From: Klebsiella pneumoniae
GTDB lineage: Bacteria; Pseudomonadota; Gammaproteobacteria; Enterobacterales; Enterobacteriaceae
Reading direction: 5' to 3'
Assembly: GCF_000742135.1 (NCBI RefSeq)
Contig: NZ_KN046818.1
Coordinates: 62,001-126,000 of the forward strand
DNA: 64,000 nt
Below the pieces are notes generated by a model, which worked only from the letters and a program-made list of their open reading frames with translations, did not search any database and was not told the DNA's origin. Every line of letters begins with the position of its first letter. The stretch's first letter is position 1. Below, piece by piece: positions 51,191 to 60,789 of the stretch. Position numbers and translations under genes: made by a program.

Positions 51191-52846
51191 ATGAATCATC
51201 TCCCCCACTGGTGGCAAAACGGCGTTATTTATCAAATCTATCCGAAGAGTTTTCAGGATACCACCGGCAGCGGTACCGGCGACCTGCGCGGCGTCACCTC
51301 CCGCCTCGACTATCTGCAAAAGCTTGGGGTCGACGCCATCTGGCTGACGCCGTTCTACGTCTCACCGCAGGTAGATAACGGCTACGACGTGGCGAACTAC
51401 ACCGCCATCGATCCCTCCTACGGCACGATGGCCGACTTTGACGCCCTGGTGGCGGAGGCGAAGGCCCGCGGCATCCGTATCGTGCTGGATATGGTGCTGA
51501 ACCACACGTCGACCGAACATGAATGGTTCCGTCAGTCGCTGAATAAGGAGAGTCCCTACCGCCAGTTCTATATCTGGCGCGATGGCGAACCGGACGCCCT
51601 GCCGAACAACTGGCGCTCTAAATTTGGCGGTAACGCCTGGCAGTGGCACGCCGACAGCGGGCAGTATTATCTGCACCTGTTCGCCATTGAGCAGGCGGAT
51701 CTCAACTGGGAGAATCCGGCGGTGCGCGCCGAGCTGAAAAAGGTCTGCGAATTCTGGGCTGACCGCGGCGTCGACGGTCTGCGCCTCGACGTGGTCAACC
51801 TGATCTCAAAAGACCAGACCTTTCCCTGCGATCTGGACGGGGATGGCCGCCGCTTCTATACCGACGGCCCGCGGGTGCATGAGTTCCTGCAGGAGATGAG
51901 CCGCGATGTCTTCACCCCGCGTAACCTGATGACCGTCGGCGAGATGTCCTCCACCTCGCTGGAGCACTGCCAGCAGTACGCCGCGCTGGACGGCCGCGAG
52001 CTGTCGATGACCTTTAACTTCCACCATTTAAAAGTCGATTATCCCGGCGGAGAGAAATGGACCCTCGCCCGCCCGGACTATGTGGCGCTGAAGGCGCTGT
52101 TCCGCCACTGGCAGCAGGGAATGCACAATCGGGCGTGGAACGCGCTGTTCTGGTGTAACCACGATCAGCCGCGCATCGTGTCGCGCTTTGGCGACGAAGG
52201 CGAGTACCGGGTGACGGCGGCGAAGATGCTGGCGATGGTGCTGCACGGCATGCAGGGCACGCCCTATATCTACCAGGGCGAAGAGATCGGCATGACCAAT
52301 CCGCACTTCAGCAGCATCAGCGATTACCGTGACGTCGAAAGCCACAATATGTTTATCGAACGTGCGGCGCAGGGGCAAAGCCCGGACGAACTGCTGGCGA
52401 TCCTCGCCAGCAAGTCGCGCGACAACAGCCGCACGCCGATGCCGTGGCACGCCGGCGAGAACGGTGGCTTCAGCGACGGTGAGCCGTGGATCGGCCTTGG
52501 CGATAATTACCAGGAGATCAACGTCGAGGCGGAGCTGGCGGACCCCGATTCGGTGTTTTATGCCTATCAGCAGCTGATTACGCTGCGTAAAACCCTGCCG
52601 CTACTGACCTGGGGCGATTACGAGGATCTGCTGCCGGAGCATCCGTCGCTGTGGTGCTATCGTCGTCAGTGGCAGGGGCAAACGCTGGTAGTCGCCGCTA
52701 ACCTGAGCCGCGAGCTGCAGGCCTGGCAGCCCGCTGAGGCCCCGGGCGAGTGGAAGATGATCATCAGCAACTATGCCGAGACCACCCCGCGCCCGACCGG
52801 GCTGACGCTGCGGCCGTTCGAAGCGATATGGTGGCTGCAGGGATAA
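51191..52846 (+). CDS. treC: TreC, trehalose-6-phosphate hydrolase
   Basis: GH13 enzyme (551 residues) splitting trehalose-6-phosphate to glucose and glucose-6-phosphate. GH13 regions: DMVLNHTS (region I), GLRLDVVNLI (nucleophile Asp), MTVGEMSS (acid Glu) and WCNHDQPR (stabiliser Asp). AGGAAAGTACT precedes the ATG at 51191. Confidence 0.97.
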   Translation: MNHLPHWWQNGVIYQIYPKSFQDTTGSGTGDLRGVTSRLDYLQKLGVDAIWLTPFYVSPQVDNGYDVANYTAIDPSYGTMADFDALVAEAKARGIRIVLDMVLNHTSTEHEWFRQSLNKESPYRQFYIWRDGEPDALPNNWRSKFGGNAWQWHADSGQYYLHLFAIEQADLNWENPAVRAELKKVCEFWADRGVDGLRLDVVNLISKDQTFPCDLDGDGRRFYTDGPRVHEFLQEMSRDVFTPRNLMTVGEMSSTSLEHCQQYAALDGRELSMTFNFHHLKVDYPGGEKWTLARPDYVALKALFRHWQQGMHNRAWNALFWCNHDQPRIVSRFGDEGEYRVTAAKMLAMVLHGMQGTPYIYQGEEIGMTNPHFSSISDYRDVESHNMFIERAAQGQSPDELLAILASKSRDNSRTPMPWHAGENGGFSDGEPWIGLGDNYQEINVEAELADPDSVFYAYQQLITLRKTLPLLTWGDYEDLLPEHPSLWCYRRQWQGQTLVVAANLSRELQAWQPAEAPGEWKMIISNYAETTPRPTGLTLRPFEAIWWLQG

Positions 52847-52853
52847 CGCTTTT

Positions 52854-52879
52854 CCCCGGTGGCGCAACGCTCACCGGGG
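52854..52879. repeat. REP-like hairpin between treC and the PTS IIC gene
   Basis: CCCCGGTG, 10-nt loop, CACCGGGG in the convergent gap. Confidence 0.65.
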
Positions 52880-52901
52880 CTACGATTCGTCAGGCTGGAA
52901 G

Positions 52902-54254
52902 TTATGCGCGGTCGGCATCAGCAATCGCAGCGCTCGCTTGTGGTTGCGCCGAGGCGTGCTCTTCTTTTGCCTTTAGCCGATCCCAGGCGCGGAAGAACGG
53001 ATAGTAGACCACCAGCGAAATCGCTAAATTCACCACCTGCAGCACCGTGCCGGAGATATGCCCTCCGGTCGCCAGATAGCCGCTGATGAAGATCGGCGTG
53101 GTGAACGGCAGCGCGATTCCGGCGGGCGGCGCCACCAGCCCGGTCGCCATCGCGGTATAGGACACGATCACCAGCAGCACCGGCGTTAAAATAAACGGCA
53201 GGAAAAAGTACGGGTTCATCACCAGCGGGATGCCAAACACCATCGGCTCGCTGATGTTAAACAATGCCCCGGGCGCGGCAATTTTCCCCAGCTGCTTCAT
53301 CTGCTGGCTACGGCTACGCAGCAACATAAAAATCACCAGCCCCAGCAGCGCGCCGGTACCTCCGGGGGCAATCCACAGATCGTAAAACTGCTGAGTAATG
53401 ATATGCGGGATCGGCTGACCGTTCTGGAAGGCCGTCAGGTTCTCTGACATATTCGACAGCCATACCGGCTGGATAAACACCAGTACGATCGCGTCGCCGT
53501 GCAGGCCCAGGGTCCACAAAATACCAATCAAAATGACTGAAATAATCATGCCCGGCAGCGTACCGCCGACGTGATGCATCGGAATACCGATCAAAGTGGC
53601 GATCATGCTGTTGATGTCGCCGAACGGCGAGGCCTCGACCGCCAGGCGCAGCGCCAGCACCACCGCCAGCACGCAGAAGCCGGGGATCAGGGCGAGGAAT
53701 GATTTCGCCACTGCCGGCGGCACGCCGTCCGGCATGCGGATAACGAGATTGCGGCTGGCGACCAAACGATAAATCTCCGTCGACAGCAGCGAAATGACAA
53801 TGGCGACAAACAGCCCCTGGCTGCCGACCATGCTCACCGGGATCACCCCTTTAATCACCTCCGCCGCGCCGTGTACCGGCGTAAACAGCGTGTTCTGCGG
53901 GATCGTCATCATGAAGGCCACCAGCGACATCGCTCCAGCGCTCAGCGGATCGAGAGTGCGATACTTCTCCGCCAGCCGGTAGGCGATGCCGAAGCTGGAA
54001 ATCAGCGCCATGATGTCGTAGGTCGCTTTCACCGGGTACAACATTTTATCGCGCCAGACCTCGCCAAACAGGCTGCTCATCATATCGGCATAGCCGGGGA
54101 TCGGCAGGTAGGCGAAAATCAGGAAGAATGAGCCAATCAACATAAACGGCATATTGAGAATGATGCCGTCGCGCACCGACAGGACGTGCTTTTGCCCGGC
54201 GATTCTCAGCGCCGCCGGCATGACGTAACGTTCAATCCAGCTTGTATTCGACAT
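52902..54254 (-). CDS. PTS cellobiose/chitobiose-type EIIC
   Basis: Membrane channel (450 residues) of a lactose/cellobiose-family PTS. Opening WIERYVMPAALRIAGQKHVL and the IGSFFLIFAYLPIPG and NISEPMVFGIPLVMNP sequences are typical of ChbC/CelB. About ten membrane segments. It is the last gene of a minus-strand operon IIB, GH4 enzyme, IIC. Substrate (cellobiose, chitobiose or another beta-diglucoside) is not decidable from sequence alone. Confidence 0.92.
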   Translation of the reverse strand: MSNTSWIERYVMPAALRIAGQKHVLSVRDGIILNMPFMLIGSFFLIFAYLPIPGYADMMSSLFGEVWRDKMLYPVKATYDIMALISSFGIAYRLAEKYRTLDPLSAGAMSLVAFMMTIPQNTLFTPVHGAAEVIKGVIPVSMVGSQGLFVAIVISLLSTEIYRLVASRNLVIRMPDGVPPAVAKSFLALIPGFCVLAVVLALRLAVEASPFGDINSMIATLIGIPMHHVGGTLPGMIISVILIGILWTLGLHGDAIVLVFIQPVWLSNMSENLTAFQNGQPIPHIITQQFYDLWIAPGGTGALLGLVIFMLLRSRSQQMKQLGKIAAPGALFNISEPMVFGIPLVMNPYFFLPFILTPVLLVIVSYTAMATGLVAPPAGIALPFTTPIFISGYLATGGHISGTVLQVVNLAISLVVYYPFFRAWDRLKAKEEHASAQPQASAAIADADRA

Positions 54255-54280
54255 GGTGTGCTCCCGAGGGGAAATAGCGG

Positions 54281-55588
54281 TCAGTTAAATTGCGTCAGCC
54301 ATTGACGGTTGATGGTTAATACTTCATCCAGCAGCGCCTGGGCATCGGTGACGTTACCGACCAGCGGGTTGGTCACCAGCGCCAGCAGTGCGCTTTCGCG
54401 ACAGCCGTGTACCGCGGCTTCAATCGTCAACCGCTCGAAGGCTTTCACCTGCTGGGTCAGGCCATTCATCGCCGGCGGCAGCGGGCCGAACGCCAGCGGC
54501 CGCGCCCCTTGCGCATCAATAATGCTGTTGGTTTCCACCACCGCATCATCATCCAGGCCATGAATCGCGCCGTTGTTGCGGGTATTCACCACCATCTCCG
54601 CGCCCAGGTTGTTGTAGATCGCGTTGATAAGCTCGACGGCCACCTCCGAGTAGTAGGCGCCGCCGCGAAAGCTCAGTTGCTCCGGTTTTTCTTCCAGCTG
54701 CGGGTCGGCGTACAGCGCAAACAGCTCCTGCTCGACTTTCATCACCTGTTCGGCGCGGGTGCCCTTGGTTTTCGCCGCGGCGATCTCTTCCGCCAGCATC
54801 GCCGGCGTCAGCCAAAAATAGCGATGATAGGGGCACGGAATCGCCTTCAGCGCGCGCAGGAATTCCGCTGGCCACGGCAGCTCTTTAATGTTGTTCATCG
54901 ACAGCGCCTTACCGTCGCACAGCATGTCGATCACCTTGCCGGTGACATCCTCACGCCCCTGTAGCACCTTATGCACCCAGACCATATGGTTGAGCCCGGC
55001 AAAGCGCAGTTTCACTTCGGACTCCTGGGCGCCCAACATCCCGACGATCATGTGCTGCATGTTGATCGGCACGTTGCACAGGCCGATGATCTTCGCCTTG
55101 CTGTAGCGGCTGACCGCCTCGGTGACGATCCCCGCCGGATTAGTAAAATTGAGAATGAACGCTTCCGGCGCCAGCTGTTCCACTTTGCGCGCCACCTCAA
55201 GGATCACCGGGATCGTCCGCAGCGCCTTGGCAAAACCGCCGACGCCGGTGGTCTCCTGGCCCAGCAGGTGGTACTTGAGACCCAGCCGCTCATCGGCGGC
55301 GCGCGCCGCCAGCTGTCCGACACGCAGCTGGGTCAGCACAAAGCTGGCGCCGCGGATGGCCTCATCGAGCGTAAAGTGGACGCTGACCGCCACCTGCTCC
55401 AGCCCTTTATGTTTCAGCATCCGCCGGGTCAGCGCGGCGATGATCTCCACCTTTTCCCGGCCGGATTCGACATCTACCAGCGCCAGCTCTGTGACCGGAA
55501 GCTGCTCGTAACGAACGATAATCCCTTCAATAAGCTCCGGCGTGTAGCTGCTGCCGCCGCCGATAACGGCAATTTTCAGTGCTTGCAT
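54281..55588 (-). CDS. 6-phospho-beta-glucosidase, GH4 family
   Basis: NAD- and metal-dependent glycosidase (435 residues) that cleaves the phosphorylated disaccharide delivered by the PTS. NAD motif IAVIGGGSSYTPELIEG at the start; family signature LTQLRVGQLAARAADERLGL; metal ligands Cys and His in IIGLCNVPINMQ and FAGLNHMVWVH. The start at 55588 has GAGGA upstream. LicH/ChbF-like. Lies between the IIB and IIC genes. Confidence 0.93.
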   Translation of the reverse strand: MQALKIAVIGGGSSYTPELIEGIIVRYEQLPVTELALVDVESGREKVEIIAALTRRMLKHKGLEQVAVSVHFTLDEAIRGASFVLTQLRVGQLAARAADERLGLKYHLLGQETTGVGGFAKALRTIPVILEVARKVEQLAPEAFILNFTNPAGIVTEAVSRYSKAKIIGLCNVPINMQHMIVGMLGAQESEVKLRFAGLNHMVWVHKVLQGREDVTGKVIDMLCDGKALSMNNIKELPWPAEFLRALKAIPCPYHRYFWLTPAMLAEEIAAAKTKGTRAEQVMKVEQELFALYADPQLEEKPEQLSFRGGAYYSEVAVELINAIYNNLGAEMVVNTRNNGAIHGLDDDAVVETNSIIDAQGARPLAFGPLPPAMNGLTQQVKAFERLTIEAAVHGCRESALLALVTNPLVGNVTDAQALLDEVLTINRQWLTQFN

Positions 55589-55678
55589 AGTGTCCTCTTT
55601 TCGGATTTTCGGCATACAGAGCGCCGCGCGCGATCGCCAGGACCGCACGTGATGATGATGAAAAACGGGAAGAGAAAA

Positions 55679-55987
55679 TTAGTGTTCGAGCAGGGCTAGC
55701 GCTTTATCCAACACCGCAGCGCCGCGCATCATGCCGTAGTCAGCCATATCGATCACCGCCACCGCCTTGCCCTGCGGCGCGGCCAGCGCGGCCAGCCGTC
55801 CGGCTTCATATTTAACCTGCGGCCCGAGCAGGATGACGTCGGCGTTTGGCAATTCGCGTTCAAATTCCGCCACCGCCACCGCATAGATTTCCAGCGCCAG
55901 CGCACGCTGCTGGGCTTCTGCTTTCATTTTGTTCACCAGCATGCTGGTCGACATGCCTGCGGCACAACAGAGTACGATTCGTGGCAT
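55679..55987 (-). CDS. PTS cellobiose/chitobiose-type EIIB
   Basis: Cytosolic phosphocarrier (102 residues). Active-site Cys8 in the P-loop VLCCAAGMSTSMLV. First gene of the operon, divergent from the RpiR regulator. No IIA gene accompanies it, so phosphate must come from a IIA encoded elsewhere. Confidence 0.92.
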   Translation of the reverse strand: MPRIVLCCAAGMSTSMLVNKMKAEAQQRALALEIYAVAVAEFERELPNADVILLGPQVKYEAGRLAALAAPQGKAVAVIDMADYGMMRGAAVLDKALALLEH

Positions 55988-56241
55988 TGCGCTTCCCCTT
56001 TACGTGTTATCGCTTCAGCCCTCAGGGCCTGGACGACTATATTGTTAAGATTGTGTGATAGTGAAGGCTATATGAAAATAATTTTCACCGATGTGATCGA
56101 GGCTCAATTTTTACGCATTTTTATCGCCAGGGCGTCACCCTTTACTGCTCTGACCATAGGAAATATGCGGCGTGGGTGCTATAAAGAGAGACAGTCGATA
56201 ATTGAAAAATATTTTCAAATGCGGGTTTTGCCAAAGGGAAC

Positions 56242-56991
56242 ATGAGGATGGATATCGTAGGTCAGCTGCAGGAAGGAATGCGCCGCTTTAGTGCCCAGGA
56301 GTCGCGCGTCGCCACCTTTATTCTACAAAATCTAAGCTTTACCGCCAGCGCCTCTATTGACGAGCTGGCAGCCAGCGCGGGGGTCAGCCCTGCCACCATT
56401 ACCCGCTTCGCCCGCTCGGTGGGCTGCGATGATATTCGTGATCTGCGTAAACAGCTGGCGCAGGCCAGCGAAAGGCGCGCCAGCTGGCTTACGCCGGACA
56501 GCGCCGCCCTGCCCGTCGCCTGGCGCGACAAACTTAGCAGCCTTGGCGTTACCCTAACTCGTCAGCTAGGCCATACCGCAGAAGCGGCGGTGGAAAAGTG
56601 TAAATCGCGCCTGCTGAGCGCCCGTGCGGTACACTGCTTCGCCCTTGGCGCCCAGGACGTGACGCTGGCCGCGCTGCTCCAGCATCAGCTACTGCCCTCC
56701 GGCATCGCGATTAATCTCTGCCAGGATGCGGCGCTGATGCGGCTGACCGCCAGCACCCTCAATGACGATCATCTGCTGCTGGTGCTGGCCACTGCCGAGG
56801 CCAACCCTGTGTTGCAAAGCGCCACTTTGCAGGCGCGTACGCAGGGAGTGACCATTATTGCTCTGACGCCGGAACAGCACGCCCTTGGCGATATGGCCAG
56901 CGCCATCCTGCCGCTGCCCGCTGACCCGCAGCAGGCTCGCTATGCCCTGCTACTGCTGGTCGATCTGCTTAACGATACGTTGATTGCCTGA
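56242..56991 (+). CDS. RpiR/MurR-family regulator of the adjacent PTS operon
   Basis: 249 residues: RpiR helix-turn-helix (EGMRRFSAQESRVATFILQN, VSPATITRFARSVGCDDIRD) and a C-terminal SIS domain with weak conservation. The start may be 56242 or the ATG at 56248. It is divergent from the EIIB gene across 254 bases, the usual place for a local regulator; its effector would be a phosphorylated sugar. Ends at a terminator. Confidence 0.85.
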   Translation: MRMDIVGQLQEGMRRFSAQESRVATFILQNLSFTASASIDELAASAGVSPATITRFARSVGCDDIRDLRKQLAQASERRASWLTPDSAALPVAWRDKLSSLGVTLTRQLGHTAEAAVEKCKSRLLSARAVHCFALGAQDVTLAALLQHQLLPSGIAINLCQDAALMRLTASTLNDDHLLLVLATAEANPVLQSATLQARTQGVTIIALTPEQHALGDMASAILPLPADPQQARYALLLLVDLLNDTLIA

Positions 56992-56997
56992 ATATTT

Positions 56998-57029
56998 GCC
57001 CGTTTCATGCGTGAACGGGCTCGATTTTT
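56998..57029 (+). terminator. Terminator of the RpiR regulator gene
   Basis: GCCCGTT, 9-nt loop, AACGGGC, TCGA and five T. Confidence 0.82.
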
Positions 57030-57130
57030 GCTTATATTTTAAGCGCCTAAATTTACATTTATCGCCAGCGCCCATCATCCGTACTCTCACCTTTTTACCT
57101 TGTTCTGTGTCAATAAAATCGCAAACATCT

Positions 57131-57144
57131 TTGATGCAAATCAC
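57131..57144. promoter_or_regulatory. FNR site of nrdDG
   Basis: TTGATGCAAATCAC, one mismatch from TTGAT-N4-ATCAA, about 200 bases before nrdD, consistent with anaerobic activation. Confidence 0.75.
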
Positions 57145-57157
57145 TACATATAGAACT
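57142..57157. promoter_or_regulatory. Candidate NrdR box upstream of nrdD
   Basis: CACTACATATAGAACT resembles the NrdR box ACACTATATATAGTGT and overlaps the end of the FNR site. A second similar sequence, TTCTATATATGGAGTG, is at 57329-57344, directly over the nrdD ribosome-binding site. The gap between shows nothing else. Confidence 0.45.
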
Positions 57158-57347
57158 TAAAATGCGCCTCGGCCCAACATGTTGTATTAATCGTCTATTA
57201 TGTCACCATATCTTGTCGATGTCTGGCGGTGATGAGATGTGGATAAAACGGGCCGGATCCGAAGGTAAACAGCACGAGCCGTAGCGTGCAGCGCCTTCGG
57301 GATAACCTCCGCCTCTGTGGATAACCTGTTCTATATATGGAGTGATC

Positions 57348-59486
<2,139 letters not shown>

Positions 59487-59502
59487 AGACCAATGCGCTT
59501 TT

Positions 59503-59533
59503 CCCGGATAGCGGCGCGCAGCGCCTTATCCGG
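59503..59533. repeat. REP unit between nrdD and nrdG
   Basis: CCCGGATA...TATCCGGG with an internal GGCGC-rich loop; a second half REP TGTAGCCCGGCCGAGCGCAG follows at 59550-59569. Confidence 0.8.
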
Positions 59534-59599
59534 GCTACCACTACCACTGTTGTAGCCCGGCCGAGCGCAGCGACGCCAGGAAATGGCCGCACTCCTTCG

Positions 59600-59727
59600 T
59601 TTTCGCAAAGCAATTAACGTCAGAGCAAGGCGGCAAACGAAGGAATCCCCAGGAGCGTACATTCAGTACGTGACTGGGGTGAGCGAGCGCAGCCAACGCG
59701 GCTATGGCGTTAATTGAGAAGCGAAAA
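59600..59727. repeat. Nested inverted-repeat element reaching the nrdG ribosome-binding site
   Basis: Outer arms TTTCGC (59601-59606) with GCGAAA (59721-59726) and CAATTAACG (59611-59619) with CGTTAATTG (59708-59716); inner hairpin CCCCAG-GAG-CGTAC...GTACG-TGA-CTGGGG (59647-59678). The motif block GAATCCCCAGGAGC...GTGACTGGGGTGAGCG is a recurrent intergenic sequence in enterobacteria as I recall. The outer arm contains the bases immediately before the nrdG ATG. Confidence 0.65.
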
Positions 59728-60192
59728 ATGAATTACCATCAGTACTACCCGGTAGATATTGTCAACGGCCCCGGCACACGCTGCACCCTGTTTGTCTCCG
59801 GCTGCGTCCACGAGTGCCCCGGCTGCTACAACAAAAGCACCTGGCGGGTGAACTCCGGTATGCCGTTTACCGCTGAGATGGCCGACCGTATCATCGCCGA
59901 CCTCAACGACACCCGCATCAAACGCCAGGGGCTTTCGCTCTCCGGCGGCGATCCGCTGCATCCGCAGAACGTCGCGGATATTTTAAAGCTGGTTCAGCGC
60001 GTGCGCGCCGAATGCCCCGGCAAAGATATCTGGGTCTGGACCGGCTATAAACTTGATGAGCTGAATGAGGCGCAAATGCAGGTGGTGAACCTGATTAACG
60101 TGCTGGTTGACGGTAAGTTTGTGCAGGATTTGAAAGATCCGGCGCTGATCTGGCGCGGCAGCAGCAACCAGGTCGTACATCATTTGCGATAG
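59728..60192 (+). CDS. nrdG: NrdG, anaerobic ribonucleotide reductase activase
   Basis: Radical S-adenosylmethionine enzyme (154 residues) that generates the glycyl radical on NrdD. The 4Fe-4S Cys motif is Cys26, Cys30, Cys33 (CVHECPGC); the SAM-binding GGDP is in LSLSGGDPLHPQ. The start at 59728 is chosen (MNYHQYYPVDIVN); AGAAGCG lies just upstream, inside the arm of the inverted repeat. Same operon as nrdD. Confidence 0.97.
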   Translation: MNYHQYYPVDIVNGPGTRCTLFVSGCVHECPGCYNKSTWRVNSGMPFTAEMADRIIADLNDTRIKRQGLSLSGGDPLHPQNVADILKLVQRVRAECPGKDIWVWTGYKLDELNEAQMQVVNLINVLVDGKFVQDLKDPALIWRGSSNQVVHHLR

Positions 60193-60195
60193 CGT

Positions 60196-60480
60196 TTAGA
60201 GCCGTTTATTCGCCTGATGATAAACGGCCGCTTTCTCTCTTTTGCCAATGGCAATAACGTAAACCACCACCACACTATCTCGTACTTGATACACCAACCG
60301 ATAACCTGACGCCTTAAGCTTGATTTTGTAGCAATCCGGTAAATCGCTCAGCCTGGCCGACTCAATTCGCGGATTCTGCACAATCTGCTGGAGCTTATTT
60401 TTGAACTGTTTTTTGACCGTCTCGCCAGGCTTCTGCCATTCGCGCCAGGCTCGTGGATCAAACTCCAGTTCATAGGTCAT
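60196..60480 (-). CDS. relE: RelE-family toxin (ribosome-dependent mRNA interferase)
   Basis: 94 residues. The sequence YELEFDPRAWREWQKPGETV, then LPDCYKIKLKASGYRLVYQV and YVIAIGKREKAAVYHQA closely follows E. coli RelE, including the basic and Tyr residues of the active site (R in SGYR, R in GKRE, C-terminal Tyr). It overlaps the antitoxin gene by 11 bases. Cleaves mRNA in the ribosomal A site when the antitoxin is degraded. Confidence 0.93.
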   Translation of the reverse strand: MTYELEFDPRAWREWQKPGETVKKQFKNKLQQIVQNPRIESARLSDLPDCYKIKLKASGYRLVYQVRDSVVVVYVIAIGKREKAAVYHQANKRL

Positions 60481-60712
60481 CCAGACTCACCTTAACCCCC
60501 GGCCGTGGGTTTTCCAGCCGTTCGCGAACGGTGCGTAATAACGCCGCTTCGCCATCACTGATGGTCATACTTTTCACCGGCATGCGGCCATTTTCCGCAA
60601 TGTATTGAAACAGCAGGCGTACCGCCTCCGTTGGTGTCATATCGAGTTTCTCCAGCACGGCATAAGCCTCTTTTTTGAGTTTATCGTCCAGTCGAACATT
60701 GAGCGTGGCCAT
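60470..60712 (-). CDS. relB: RelB-family antitoxin
   Basis: 80 residues. N-terminal ribbon-helix-helix (ATLNVRLDDKLKKEAYAVLE, MTPTEAVRLLFQYIAE) that dimerises and binds the operator; a C-terminal tail wraps RelE. GGAGGC precedes the ATG. First gene of the operon; autoregulation through the palindrome at 60736-60757 is likely. Confidence 0.93.
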   Translation of the reverse strand: MATLNVRLDDKLKKEAYAVLEKLDMTPTEAVRLLFQYIAENGRMPVKSMTISDGEAALLRTVRERLENPRPGVKVSLDDL

Positions 60713-60735
60713 TATGCCTCCGGAAAGGGGAATTT

Positions 60736-60757
60736 TGTAATGCAGTATAGCATTACA
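60736..60757. promoter_or_regulatory. relBE operator
   Basis: TGTAATGC and GCATTACA inverted arms separated by 6 bases, 24 bases before relB, followed by a half-site ATTACA (60763). Confidence 0.72.
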
Positions 60758-60789
60758 TTTGAATTACACTCGAATCTGGAAAACGCCTC

